A stretch of 64,000 bases of DNA. Source: Apiospora phragmitis. Taxonomy: Eukaryota > Ascomycota > Sordariomycetes > Amphisphaeriales > Apiosporaceae. Position numbers and translations under genes: made by a program. Where the stretch lies: the NCBI GenBank assembly GCA_038363925.1, contig JAQQWL010000011.1, positions 8,122,001 to 8,186,000 of the forward strand, in the 5' to 3' direction. Under the pieces are notes generated by a model. It was not told the origin of the DNA, ran no database searches, and worked only from the letters and a program-made list of their open reading frames with translations. Below are positions 1-11,481 of the stretch, piece after piece (positions within the stretch are counted from its first letter, which is position 1; each line of letters starts with the position of its first letter).

Positions 1-2196
1 TAATTATTAAAACTTTAGAAGGTTTTATCTAGATTTCTTTAAGGGATATTATATATTTTATAAATATAACGGATTATTAATAGAACTCGTTTTTTTAAGT
101 TAATTAATAAATTAACGTTTTATAGCTCCTAGAAAATTAACTTTATATATTTTCGGTACTACTTATTATTCTCGGAGTAAATAAAAATATTATCGAGATA
201 TATTATAACGAACTTATTAAAATATTTTCGTAAAATATAGTTAATTATAGATTAAAAGTTAATTAATATATTAATTAAATTAAATAGTATAACTCAGTAT
301 TCAAAATATTCATACTTAATTTAAAACGCGGTGTTTTATTCTTTCCTTTTTTTAATCCGGATTAAGTTATATATATTAGGAAGGTCGAGTATTATAAAGA
401 TTTTAACGTTTAATAGTTTATTTCGTAAGTCGCCGATTAAAAGTAAAGGGTACCGGTTTTTAATAATAATTTCGTTAAGTTTTCAATAATCGATATATAT
501 ACGCTACTTAGGTTTCCCGTTTTTGCTCTTTTTTAAGATAAAGAGGATAAGGAAGCCTGCTGGCGACGTGGATAGTTATACAACTCCTTTCTCGAGATTT
601 TCCGTAATATACTTTTTTAAAGCTTATTTATACTTTTAATTAAATTTATATATAGGTATAAATAAGGGTTCTTTTTTATTTTTAAAGGGTATTTTATAAT
701 TTTATTATATATAAAATAGTAAGCCTATTTTTAGTTTTTTATTAAAAAAGGCTTTAAATTACCGGTACTTTTTTAATATAATCGTTATAATATTCGGCTT
801 AAGTTTTTTAATAATAATATATATTTTAAAGATTTTAAGTTTATTAAGGGGTCGTTTTTTAAACCGTTATTTATTAATTAAACCTTTTTTTAATATATTT
901 TATTAAAATTAGCTTATTTTTTAATTAATTTTAAAATTATTTACCCGTAATTAAGATATTTTTAAAATTATATTATATTTTATAACGTGTATAATATTAT
1001 ACGTAATTTATTTATAACGTTTTTTAATATTAATTAAAAGGTTTATAACTTCTTTCCGTACTTCTTTATTGTTATAGGTTATAAATCTTTTATCGACGGT
1101 TTTAAATCGGTATAGGGCGTTTTTCTCTTATTATTCGAATTTAAAGCGGTTAACGATTCGTAGTGAAATATAGTTTTTTATGTTTCGTTATCAAGTAGCG
1201 CTTTAATGTAGACTCTTTTTATATTTATTATTAATATAATATATTTATAAATAGCTAGATTATCTATTATTTAATATAAGGACCTGTCTTAGTCCGCTTA
1301 TTATTATCCTTTTATAATAAGCGGCGTTTATTTTTCGAACGCTATTCTTATAGGTTGTTAATACTTTTTTACGATCGATCCTCGTATCGTTGCTGTCGTT
1401 CCTTTCGTTCTTTGTAGGGCGCTTTTTAGTATGCCGGTGGGGGTGTTTTTATGCTCTTCCCCGTATAAAGTGCTATCCTTAATACTTGAGACTCGGGTTC
1501 TTTAAATGATTTGAAGGTTTATTAAGTTCGCGGTAGTTTATAAGCGTTTTATTAGGTATATGCTTATGTATTGTAAAAGCGTTAGGCGCTTTCCTTTAGA
1601 CGTTTATAAGCTCGCGATTTTTTTTAGGCGTGTTTAAGGTATTAATCCTCGAAATACTTTTTTTAATCTCGTCCTTTTAAGTAGTATTATCGTAGCTATT
1701 ATAAGTTTTTTTTATATTAATAAGTATACGCGTCGTTCGTTAAGGATTAATATTCGGATTTTTTTAATAATATAGTTAAGGTGTAGTTACGTAATAGGTT
1801 GTTTATTAATCTTTTGGGGAAATTATTTATATTTAAGTTTTTTCGCGAAGTGTTTTATATAAGTATTATATACGTACAAAATTTATAAAAGCGTAAAGTA
1901 TTTTTTATATATAGGGGAAATTTAGGTATTACTTTTTATTATATAATTACCGTAGATTCTTTAGTTAAACCTAGCCGTAATAAATATTTAACGTAGGTAT
2001 TTTAAGTCGAGGTAAGGAATATTAGGGATAACTAACTATTTATCGGTTTTTAAGTCTTTAAACTTTATAATCTTATTTATTAATTTATTTATTAATATAT
2101 TAATTAGACGTTTATAGTTTAGTAGTTACGCTGGTTAATTTATAATATTGTCCGTAGAGTCGCTATTGTTGTCGTGTGAGAAGGGTTGCTCTTTTT
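1..2196 (-). mobile_element. RIP-mutated Ty3/gypsy element A, internal region (pol), cut by window start
   Basis: Reading the minus strand gives a degraded gypsy reverse transcriptase around 480-640; a run matching the family pattern of proline, hydrophobic strand, two lysines and then a YRKLN-like block is recognisable between stop codons. The stretch is about 25-30% GC and its stops fit C>T and G>A changes. It aligns along its length with the internal region of the neighbouring copy (about 5,640-9,260) but lacks roughly 1.4 kb of the gag side. Its 5' LTR lies to the right (2,197-2,852). No intact protein can be made. The rest of the element lies beyond the left window edge. Confidence 0.85.
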
Positions 2197-2852
2197 TATA
2201 ACGAACGTTATCGGGGGTCCAAATGGAAACCTGGTAAGACGTACCGAAGGGTTTATGTTTAGCAATATGAGAGAGTATCTAAACGTGCGACAGAAGTCCG
2301 CTTCTAGCGATATAATATATAATAGTTATAAGAACGAAAAGGGTAACTAAGGTACGTTTTAATTTAAAAGTGTTTATAATAAAGTTATTAAAGTTATTTA
2401 TTTTATTAATAAATTAAATTAATATTTAAATTAATTATTAAAATAAAAAGTATTTATATAAAATATATAAAAAACGTTCGTTATTATATATTTAATCTTT
2501 TTTTTATTAATTATAATTAAATTAATTAATTTATTAATATATTTTAATAAGCCTAGTAATTCGCTTACTATTTTTAGTTTATTAAAATTACTAGCTTTTT
2601 TAAGTAAGCCTTAATAATTTTTTACGTAATTCTTACGTAATCCCGTTTTTTTTTTACTCGTAGCCGCTAATACCTAGTTCTTAGTAAAAGGTTTTTAAAT
2701 AGTTTATAATATTATCGTAATATTTTCGCTATTTTTTAATAGAGGTTTTTTATTAATCTCGGTAATTCGTAATTAAGGATAATATTATAGCCGGATCGGG
2801 GTATAATATTTTTAAGTAAGTTTTAGCCGTATAATTAAGTCGGATTATAATA
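2197..2852 (-). repeat. Gypsy LTR 1 (shared between elements A and B)
   Basis: About 656 bp, aligning with 9,264-9,917. On the plus strand it starts with a mutated TGTAACGAACG and ends with a mutated TCGGGTTGTAACA, so the ends form short TG..CA inverted repeats. It serves both as the 5' LTR of element A (left) and the 3' LTR of element B (right). Confidence 0.85.
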
Positions 2853-5800
2853 TTATCTTCTTTCTTTTTTTTTTTTTTTTTTTTTAAAACGCTAGTATTT
2901 ATAAGTATTTTTACCGTTCGCGTCGTCGGGTTTTTTTTAATAAGTTTTTATTTTTTTTTTATTTTTATAATAATATATATTTATTATATTAGGTCGAATT
3001 AATAAATCTGTATTTTATACGAGATCGAAAAAGATTAAATAATATTATAACTTTATTACCTTACTTAACGAGTTTAGTTTCGAAATTATGCCGTATTTTT
3101 TATATTTCGAAAAGGGTTAAAAATATATTATAATAAAGGGTACCTCTCGTTATAAGGAGTATGTTCGCCGCGGTCGGTTCTATAATAGCTCGGGGCTATC
3201 GGTTTCGGCGGTATCGCGCGTTATTAATAAATCCCGCCGTTTTTATTCCGAAAAGTAGGAAGCGAGCGATTTATTACGCGGGGTTAACGAAGCTTTAGAA
3301 AAGGCTTATAAGGAGGCTTAAGAGGCGTTCTTTCGTTTAGAGAAAATCCGGAAATAGCGAGACTCTTTAGTGTCGCGAGGCGTAAAGATAGCTAGGCGTG
3401 GCTTTTATTTATTCGATAAATTAAAAGCGTCGGAACGTATAAAATTTAAGGCGATTATTAACGTATAGTTTTTTAGAGCGTTTAAAGTAATCGATTAAAA
3501 TGTTTTAAATTTTAATTTCGTTTTTTTTTAAACTTTTTTAATTTTTTCGCGGCGTTTATTAAATATTTTTTAAGTTTTTAAGTATTATTTTTTAATAAAT
3601 AATTTTTTTATTAAACGAGGTATTAAAAGTTTCGTTTTTTTTTATTAATTAATCATTTTTTCGATTTTATATTCGTATTAATTTATTTCGATTTTTAATT
3701 ATATATCGATTTTTATATTTTTAAAAACTAGTTTAAATAATAAGATATAGAAAATAAAATATATTCGTATTATTTTAAATAGTAATAATCGGTAATTAAT
3801 TTTTAAAATAACTTTTATAATTTTAAATAATCCGATTTTTTTAAAATTTAATTTATTATTAGGTCGTTTAGTTTTAATATTACGTTATAAGAGGTAAACT
3901 TTTTTTCTTTTTTTAAAAATTAATCCTTTTAATTTTATTTAATTAACGTATTTTTTTATTCGTTTTTAAAAAAAATAAAGTCTTATTATAATATTATTTA
4001 TAGTTTTTTTAATTTTTCGATTTATATAGTCGCGATAGGTACTAACTCTTTTTTTAAGGGTTTTCGAATAACCTCGAGGTCGTACTTATAATTAGCTCGA
4101 AATAATAAAATGCGCATTATTTCGTTATCGGCGCTATTATATATAAATTATATTATAAATAATAGCGTTATTTAATTATTTTATTTATAATTAATATAAT
4201 AACGTAGGTATTATTTTAAGGTTTAATTTATTCTTTCGATCTATTTATTTATTTAAAAATAATAAGTTATAAATAATTTATATTTAATACCGAGTTATAT
4301 TATAAGTAATTTTTAAAACTTAATCGTAAATAGCTTATTTTGATTAGAGATAATTATTTTTAATAGCTCGTATTAATTAATAATAGTACGGAGGAAGGTA
4401 TAAGCTAGATCGTTAATATTATTAAATTTTTTATACGGTAAGAAATAAATATATTTCGTAAGTTTATTTATAATTATTAGGATATTATCATAATTAATCT
4501 TAATTAATAGTTCTTTCGATAAGGGGTAGCTTAATTATAAAATCGAGCGCGATTATTTTTTACGCCCTATTTAGCGGTAGAATTAGCTATAGTTCTTTAT
4601 ACGGTTAATATCTTACGGGCTTAGCTTTATTATATAAGTTGTATTTGCCGATAACCTTAGTTACGGTTAGCTTAAAGTTTTCGTAATCGAATTACCTAGT
4701 GATTCGTTTTTAGGTTTTAAATACTCCTTGGTGTCCGTGTATAGGGTATTCGTAGAAATCCTTAATGAAATCTTCCCGATACTGCTTAGAGATATAGATC
4801 TTGTTTCGGTAAAAAACGAGGCCATTACGGTCCTCGAGGTGGTCCCTAATATAATTAATAAAATCGAGGGTCCGGTTTAATTATTTAAACTTAGTAACCT
4901 AATTATTATAGTATTAAACGAGGCTCGTAACGTTTAGTTATCGTAATAATATAAGGTTACCGTTTTAGTCTTATTTAAGGATAGTTCTAGTCTTTAATAA
5001 AACTTCTTTTTAATAGTTCGGTCGCCTGCTTAGCGCGTTAACGCGACCGTTTTTATTACTTTTTTAATAAATAATAACGAAGTTAAACTTAGAAAAGAAC
5101 TCGGATTATTATATTTATCGTTTATTAAGTTCTTTTATAATAATAAACGTTATAAAATTCTTATAGTCGGTATAAACCTTTATTAGTTCCGATGTTCCGT
5201 TAAAATAATATCTCTATTTTTCGAATGCTTTAATAATAGTTATTAACTCTTTATTATAAATTTAATAATTAAGTTCTAGTTTATTTAACTTTTTAAAAAA
5301 AATGCGATAAGGTGCGACTTTTTATTATCGTCCTATTAACTTAGTTATCCTCTGATCGCATAGTCCGATACGTCGGTTTCGATTTTAAAAAGTTTAGCTA
5401 GATCTATTACGTAAAGTACTAGTTCGTTAAGGATTCGCTCCTTTATTACTTAAAAGGCGGTTTTTCCGCTTCCGTTTATTTAAATAGTTCGTTCTTTTTC
5501 GTTAAGTTCGTAAGGGGTATCGCTAACCTATTAAACTTAGGGACGAAAATCCGGTAATAATTAGCTAGTTTTAAAAAAGATTTAATTTTTATAACGCTTA
5601 TAAGTATAAGTTATTTTTTTATTATTACGATTTTTAACTGCTTTATTCGGATTTTTTTAGGGAATATTATATATTTTACGAATATAACCGTTCGTTAATA
5701 GAATTCGCTTTTTTTTAAATTTATTAATAAATTAACGTTTTATAATTTTTAAAGTATTAACTTTATATACTTTTTATATTATTTATCGTTTTTAAAATAA

Positions 5801-8800
5801 ATAAGGATATCGTTAAGGTATATAATAACGAACTTATTAAAATATTCTTATAAAATATAATTAATTATTAATTAAAAATTAATTAATACGTTAATTAAAT
5901 TAAACAGTATAGCTTAATACTCGAAATATTTATATTTTATTTAAAACGCGGTTTTTTATTCCTCTCTTTTCTTAATACGAATTAGGTTATATATATTAAA
6001 GAGGTTAAATATTATAAAAATCTTAGCGTGTAATAACTTATCCCGTAAATCGCTAATTAAGGGCAAGGGGTATCGGTTCTTAATAATAATTTTATTAAGC
6101 TTCCGGTAATTAATATATATACGCTACTTAGGTTTCCCGTCTTTACTTTTTTTTAAAACGAAGAGGATAAAGAAGCCCGCCGGTAATGTGGATAGTTATA
6201 TAACTCTTTTTTCGAGGTTTTTCGTAATATACTCCTTTAAGGCTTACTTATACTCCTGGTTAAGTTTATATATAGGTATAAATAGGGGTTCTTCCTTATT
6301 TTTAAAGGGTATTTTATAATTCTACCGTGTATAAAACGGTAAGCTTATTTCTAGTTTCTTATTAAAAAAAGCTTCGAATTATCGATACTTTTTTAATATA
6401 ATCGTTATAATATTTAATTTAGATTTTTTAATAATAATATATATTTTAAATATTTTAAATTTATTAAAAAATTATTTCTTAAATTATTACCTATTAATTA
6501 AACCTCTTTTTAATATATTTTATTAAAGTTAGCCTATTTTTTAATTAATTTTAAAATTATTTACCCGTAATTAAAGTATTTTTAAAATTATATCGTATTT
6601 TATAACGTCCGTAATGTTATATAAGATTTGTTTATAATATTTTTTAATATCGATTAAAAAGTTCGTAACTTCTTTCCGTACTTCTTTATTTTTATAAGTT
6701 ATAAATCCTTTATCGACGGTTTTAAATTAGTATAAGGCGTTTTTCTCTTATTATTTCAATTTTAGGCGGTTAACGATTTATAATAAGATATAGTTTCTTT
6801 ACGCTCCGCTATTAAGTAACGCTTTAATATAAACTTTTTTTACGTTTATTATTAAAATAATATACTTATAAATTTCTTATTTATTTATTATTTAATATAA
6901 GGACCTCTCTTAGTCCGCTTAGTATTATCCCTTTATATTCGGCAGCGTTTATTTCTTAACCGATATCTTTTTAAATAAATAATAAGTTCTTACGACCGAT
7001 TATTTTATTATCGCTATTGTTCCCTCCTTTTTTTATAAAGAGCTTCTTAATACGCCGGCGGGAGTGTTTCTATATCCCTCCCCGTATATAATACTATCCT
7101 TAATACTTAAAATTCGGGTTTTTCGGGTAATTCGGAAGTTTATTAAGTTCGTTAAAGTTTATAAACGTTTTATAAGTCTTTAATTATAATAAAGGGGTTC
7201 TTTTATCGGGTATATATTTATACGTTTTAAAAGTATTAAGCGTTTTCTTTTAAACGTTTATAAGCTCGCGATTTTTTTTAAGCGTGTTCGAGGTATTAGT
7301 TTTCGAAATACTCCTTTTAATCCTATCCTTTTAAGTAATATTTTTATAATTACTTTAAGTCTTTTTATATTAAAAAATATGCGCGTCGTTTATTAAAGAT
7401 TAACGTTTTAATTTTCCCGATTATATAGTCGGGGTAAAAGTTCGTAATAACTCGTTTATTAATTCGTTAAAAAAACTATTTATTTTTAAGTTTTTTCGTA
7501 AAATATTTTATATAAGCGTCGTATACGTATAAAATTTATAAAAACGTAAAGTATATTTCGCTTATAAAAAAAATTCGGGGGTTATCGCTTATTACGTAAT
7601 TACCGCGGACTTTTTAAGTAAATTTTACCGTAATAAGTACTTAGCGTAAATATTTTAAATCTAAGTAAGGGACGCTTAAAATAGCTAGCTATCCGTCGTT
7701 CTTAAAATTTTTAAACTTAATAATCTCGTTTACGAGTTCTTTTATTAATATACCGATTAATTGTTTATAATTAACGGGTTACTTTTTTTAATTAATAGTT
7801 TTATCGCTATTATTAAAATTATTAAAGGCGAGATTATAAATTAAAGCGAAATCTTTACTTATTATAATAACGCTTCGCTTAAAGCTCCTCTTCGTCTTTA
7901 AAGCCCTAAAAAACTATCCGGTTCTTTCCTTATTTATTAAGTAAAAGGTGTATCTATTATCGTAATAAGCTATTTAAGATAGGCTGCCGTGTTCGGTAAT
8001 AGCGTTGCTTCTTTTAATAACTAGTACAGGGGCGTCCTCGCTCGTCGTAACATTAACGTGTCGTCCGTCTAGGACTTTCTAAAAATCCTTCTTCGGGGCT
8101 CGGCATTTTCGGGAATAATACCCCTTTTTTTAATAATTATAACAGGTAATATTTTACTTTTTATCGTTTTTATCGTATTTAATAACGTCGAGATCTATCG
8201 GTTTACTATAATAACTATACGTAGTAATATTTCTAGGCTATATGTTATAATAATAACGTGGTCGTCCTATATTAGCCTAAATTCGATTAATTTATTATTA
8301 TTATCCGCTTTATTTTTCGCGGCGTCGTTTATATATATAAGTATTAATTTTAATCGTGAACTCTATATATAAAAGGAAATTATCGGGGGTATTAAGCCGG
8401 CTAAGTTTATCCTTAACGTTCTCTTTTAGTTTTAAGTAATATATTATAATTTTAATAACTTCGGTATAGTTTAATCGAACTATAATACGTCGGAATTCGG
8501 CGGTATAAAAAGCGGCTAATCTTTTTTATTTAAAAGTCTTAAGCTTTCTTTTTACTTATCGTTTTTTATCGGGGTCTTAAAAAAGTAACTTAAGGGCGTC
8601 TTTAAAGCTATCGTAACTTTTAAAAATACGTTATACCTCCGCGCGGTATAGTTTAATTTACTAGTCGCTTTTTATAAGTTCGTTGAGGTAGGGTTCGAAC
8701 TAAGCGAGTACTTTACCTTTAAAAAACGAGGCGGCGTAAATAACTCGCTAAGTAAAGTTTTTAAATATTCTTTTATAAAACCGTTAATAGGCTTTAATTT

Positions 8801-9263
8801 AAACGAGGAATTTTCGGAGGTTCCCGCTCGTTTCGTCGAATAGCGTAAGTAAACTAATCTTTATTCTTTTCTTTAAAACGATAAGGGTTTAAATAATATT
8901 AACGGCGGTACAAAAGAGACGTACTTCTTCGCGTAACTTATCGATATCGGGTATCTACCCTAGGTTTTCTTTTATTAAAAGGGTATTACGTTCCTTTTTA
9001 AGCTTAGCGTAATAGTATTAATAGTTAACGCTTTTTTACTTAAATTCTTTAATTCGTTTAATTAACGCCTAACGAATAAAGCCGTTGTTACTATCGTTAC
9101 TATTTACCTTTACAACGAGATCTCGCTAAGAGGTGCTTACGGTAATAATAGCGGCCTTCCCGTGGCGAGGGGGTATTATTAAATCTAGGTATAAATATAA
9201 TTCCTATAAGTATTATTATTTAAAAGTTTAAGTAATAATTCGTAAGAATAAGAGTAATTAAAA
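2853..9263 (-). mobile_element. RIP-mutated Ty3/gypsy element B, internal region (gag-pol)
   Basis: Reading the minus strand from right to left gives gag (about 7,800-9,200), reverse transcriptase (about 5,900-6,500), RNase H (about 5,150-5,420, with a degraded ETDASD..I.G-type start) and the integrase zinc-binding segment (about 4,600-4,800, with a GHQG.-type motif). This is the order usual for Ty3/gypsy. It is flanked by LTRs of 656 and 654 bp, so the whole element is about 7.7 kb. All frames are broken by CAA/CAG to TAA/TAG changes. A separate opposite-strand reading frame lies between the integrase and the 3' LTR (3,090-3,480, listed apart). Confidence 0.85.
3090..3480 (+). pseudogene. 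RIP-broken opposite-strand ORF inside gypsy element B, Cys-motif protein
   Basis: The plus strand, opposite to pol, carries about 130 codons in one constant frame. The in-frame stops (TAA or TAG) all stand where CAA or CAG would have been. The encoded segment starts with a block reading Y-x2-Y-x6-Y, in which the tyrosines fit RIP-changed cysteines, followed by an alpha-helical stretch rich in Glu, Lys, Arg and Leu. It lies between the integrase and the 3' LTR. I do not know its function; an accessory protein of the element or a captured gene are both possible. Stops caused only by Gln codons support a real former gene. Confidence 0.5.
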
Positions 9264-9917
9264 TATAACGAACGCTATTAAAAGTTTAAATAAAAACCTA
9301 ATAAAACGTACCGAAGGGTTTATATTTAATAGTATAAGAAAGTATTTAAACGTGTAATAAAAGTCCGCTTTTATTAATATAATATATAATAATTATAAAA
9401 ATAAAAAGGATAATTAAGGTGCGTTTAATTTAAAGGTATTTATAATAAAATTATTAAAGCTATTTACTTTATTAATAAGTTAAATTAATATTTAAATTAA
9501 TTATTAAAATAAAGAGTATTTATATAAAATATATAAAAAATATCCGTTATTATATATTTAATCCCTTTTTTATTAATTATAATTAAATTAATTAACTTAT
9601 TAACATATTCTAGTAAGCCTGGTAATCCGCTTGCTATCCTTAGCTCATTAGGATCACTAGCTTCTTTAAGTAAGCCTTAGTAATCCCTTACGTAACTCCT
9701 ACGTGATCCCGTCTTCCTTCGCTCGTAGCCGCCAGCACCTAGTTCTTAGCAAAGGGTCCTTAGGTAGTCTATAATATTATCGTGGTGCTTTCGCTGCTTT
9801 TTAGTAGAGGCTTTTTATTAGTCTAGGTGGTTCGTAGCTGGGGGTAATATTGTAGCCGGATCGGGGCATAGTATTTCCGGGTGGGTCTTGGCTACATGAT
9901 TAGGTCGGGTTGTAACA
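9264..9917 (-). repeat. Gypsy LTR 2 (5' LTR of element B)
   Basis: 654 bp, homologous to 2,197-2,852. The right third (about 9,600-9,917) is less mutated than the rest. It starts at a mutated TGTAACGAACG and ends with GGTTGTAACA. The sequence directly to the right is already copia (from about 9,920), which suggests that the gypsy array was inserted into copia element 1. Confidence 0.85.
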
Positions 9918-9919
9918 CG

Positions 9920-11229
9920 TGTAAAAAAAGCATATCTAATTTTTATTTATTAGTTAAAAATAATATATAACCTATTTATTAATTAGAAATAGTATGTAAC
10001 CTATTTATTATTATTTAAATATAGACCTTAAAAAATAAGGATATTAAGAGCTTAAACGAGCGTATTAATTAATATATTTATAACTCGATACGCGGCTTAA
10101 GATATATCTCGCTTAACTTTTATTATATAAAGATATTTATTTTTATCGACGGCTTGTTTATAAATAACGAGAGTTTAACTTCTTAATTTAAATACCTAAT
10201 TTTATTAAACTAAGAAATAAATTATACGAAGGATTAGTTTAAAATTTAAAGTAATATTATTTATTAGAGCTCGATAAAATATAAAAGAGTTATACGGAGT
10301 GTATTAATTAATAAATTACACGGCACGATTTCTAATATAAATAACGGTATTATACTAAGTATTACGCTTAAAAGAATCGTATAAACCTTAGGATTTTAAG
10401 ATATATTAATAACCTTTTATATAAATCCGAAGTCTTTTCATAACTACTTAGTTAAGCTAGGTATAATAAACGAAAAGAAGCTTATAATCGATATTATATC
10501 CCTTTAAAAGTCGTACGAGAGAAAAGAGATCTTATAGATCTATTATATCGATAGCAAGGATAACCCGGTAAACGCCTTTACTAAAATGTCTTTAAATAAA
10601 GGCCCTCGAGTAAATAATCTTAATAAATAGCCTTACCGTATGTATAAAAACGTATATCGAAAGGCTGGACTCGTACATCCCCGATAAAATATAACGTATC
10701 GCGATATATAACGATACTCTTATTATTATTACTACTTTTAAACGGTTCTTTTAATTTATAATGAGAAATAATATACGTTAATATATAATAACTTCCCTTA
10801 TTACCGTTATTATTATTAAACGATTAAAATAACTAATTAAAAAGACTTATTACTCGATAAAATTAATATTAAAAAGGTATAGTATTATTTATACGGCTTA
10901 GGCAGGCACTAAATACCGGATTAGCGTAACCTATTCGTACAAGACCTTCGGAAAGGGAAGGCCCGTATCTAAAAGGGGGAACAGGTTAATTTTATCGCTA
11001 AAATAAAAAACTGCTAGTATTAAAATAGCAAGAACTAAGGTTTTCTATATTACTTTAAAAAAGGTGCTACGTACCTACGCGTACGAACCCCTTTTTTATT
11101 TTATTAAGAGGGGTATACGATACCCCTCGTAATTAATACTAAAAATAGATATAAATAATAGAATATAGTAATATAACCTCGATCGAACTCGGAACTCACT
11201 TTTACGTACGTATAAAAGCTTATTTAATA
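9920..11229 (+). mobile_element. Ty1/copia element 1, 5'-truncated remnant (RNase H end plus 3' LTR)
   Basis: The plus strand reads as the C-terminal part of a copia polyprotein: an RNase H region (about 10,090-10,330) and the conserved tail with a DxKDNPxxAFTK-like motif (about 10,540-10,590). It aligns in inverse orientation with 20,860-22,300. The 3' LTR is 11,018-11,229, ending with a mutated TTCAACA. RIP stops are frequent. A 29-30-bp unit is repeated about 2.5 times at 9,940-10,015, where the other copia copy has it once. The left end meets gypsy LTR 2; the right end sits inside the 5' LTR of gypsy element C. Confidence 0.8.
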
Positions 11230-11481
11230 ATAATAAATAATTTTTTATATATTTTATATTAATATTCTTTATTTTAATAATTAATTTAAGTATTACTTTA
11301 ATTTATTAATAAATTAAATAGCTTTAATAATTTTATTATACGAGTTCTTTTACTAGCCTACTTTTATTATTACTTTATAAATTAAATATTATTACTTATT
11401 ATATTAATAAGGCGTTTTTTTATCGCACGTTTAAATACGTTTTACTAGGTTTTTTTTTTAAATTAAATAACGTTTATTATA
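11230..11481 (+). repeat. Gypsy element C, remnant of the 5' LTR
   Basis: Inverse complement of the first part of LTRs 1 and 2 (compare about 9,270-9,560), ending with a mutated CGTTCGTTACA at 11,481. Its upstream part was displaced by the copia insertion whose LTR ends at 11,229. Confidence 0.7.

Noticed and set aside
8690..8712. GGTTCGAACT as a tRNA B box
   Set aside because: Lies within gypsy gag sequence, with no A box or cloverleaf upstream.
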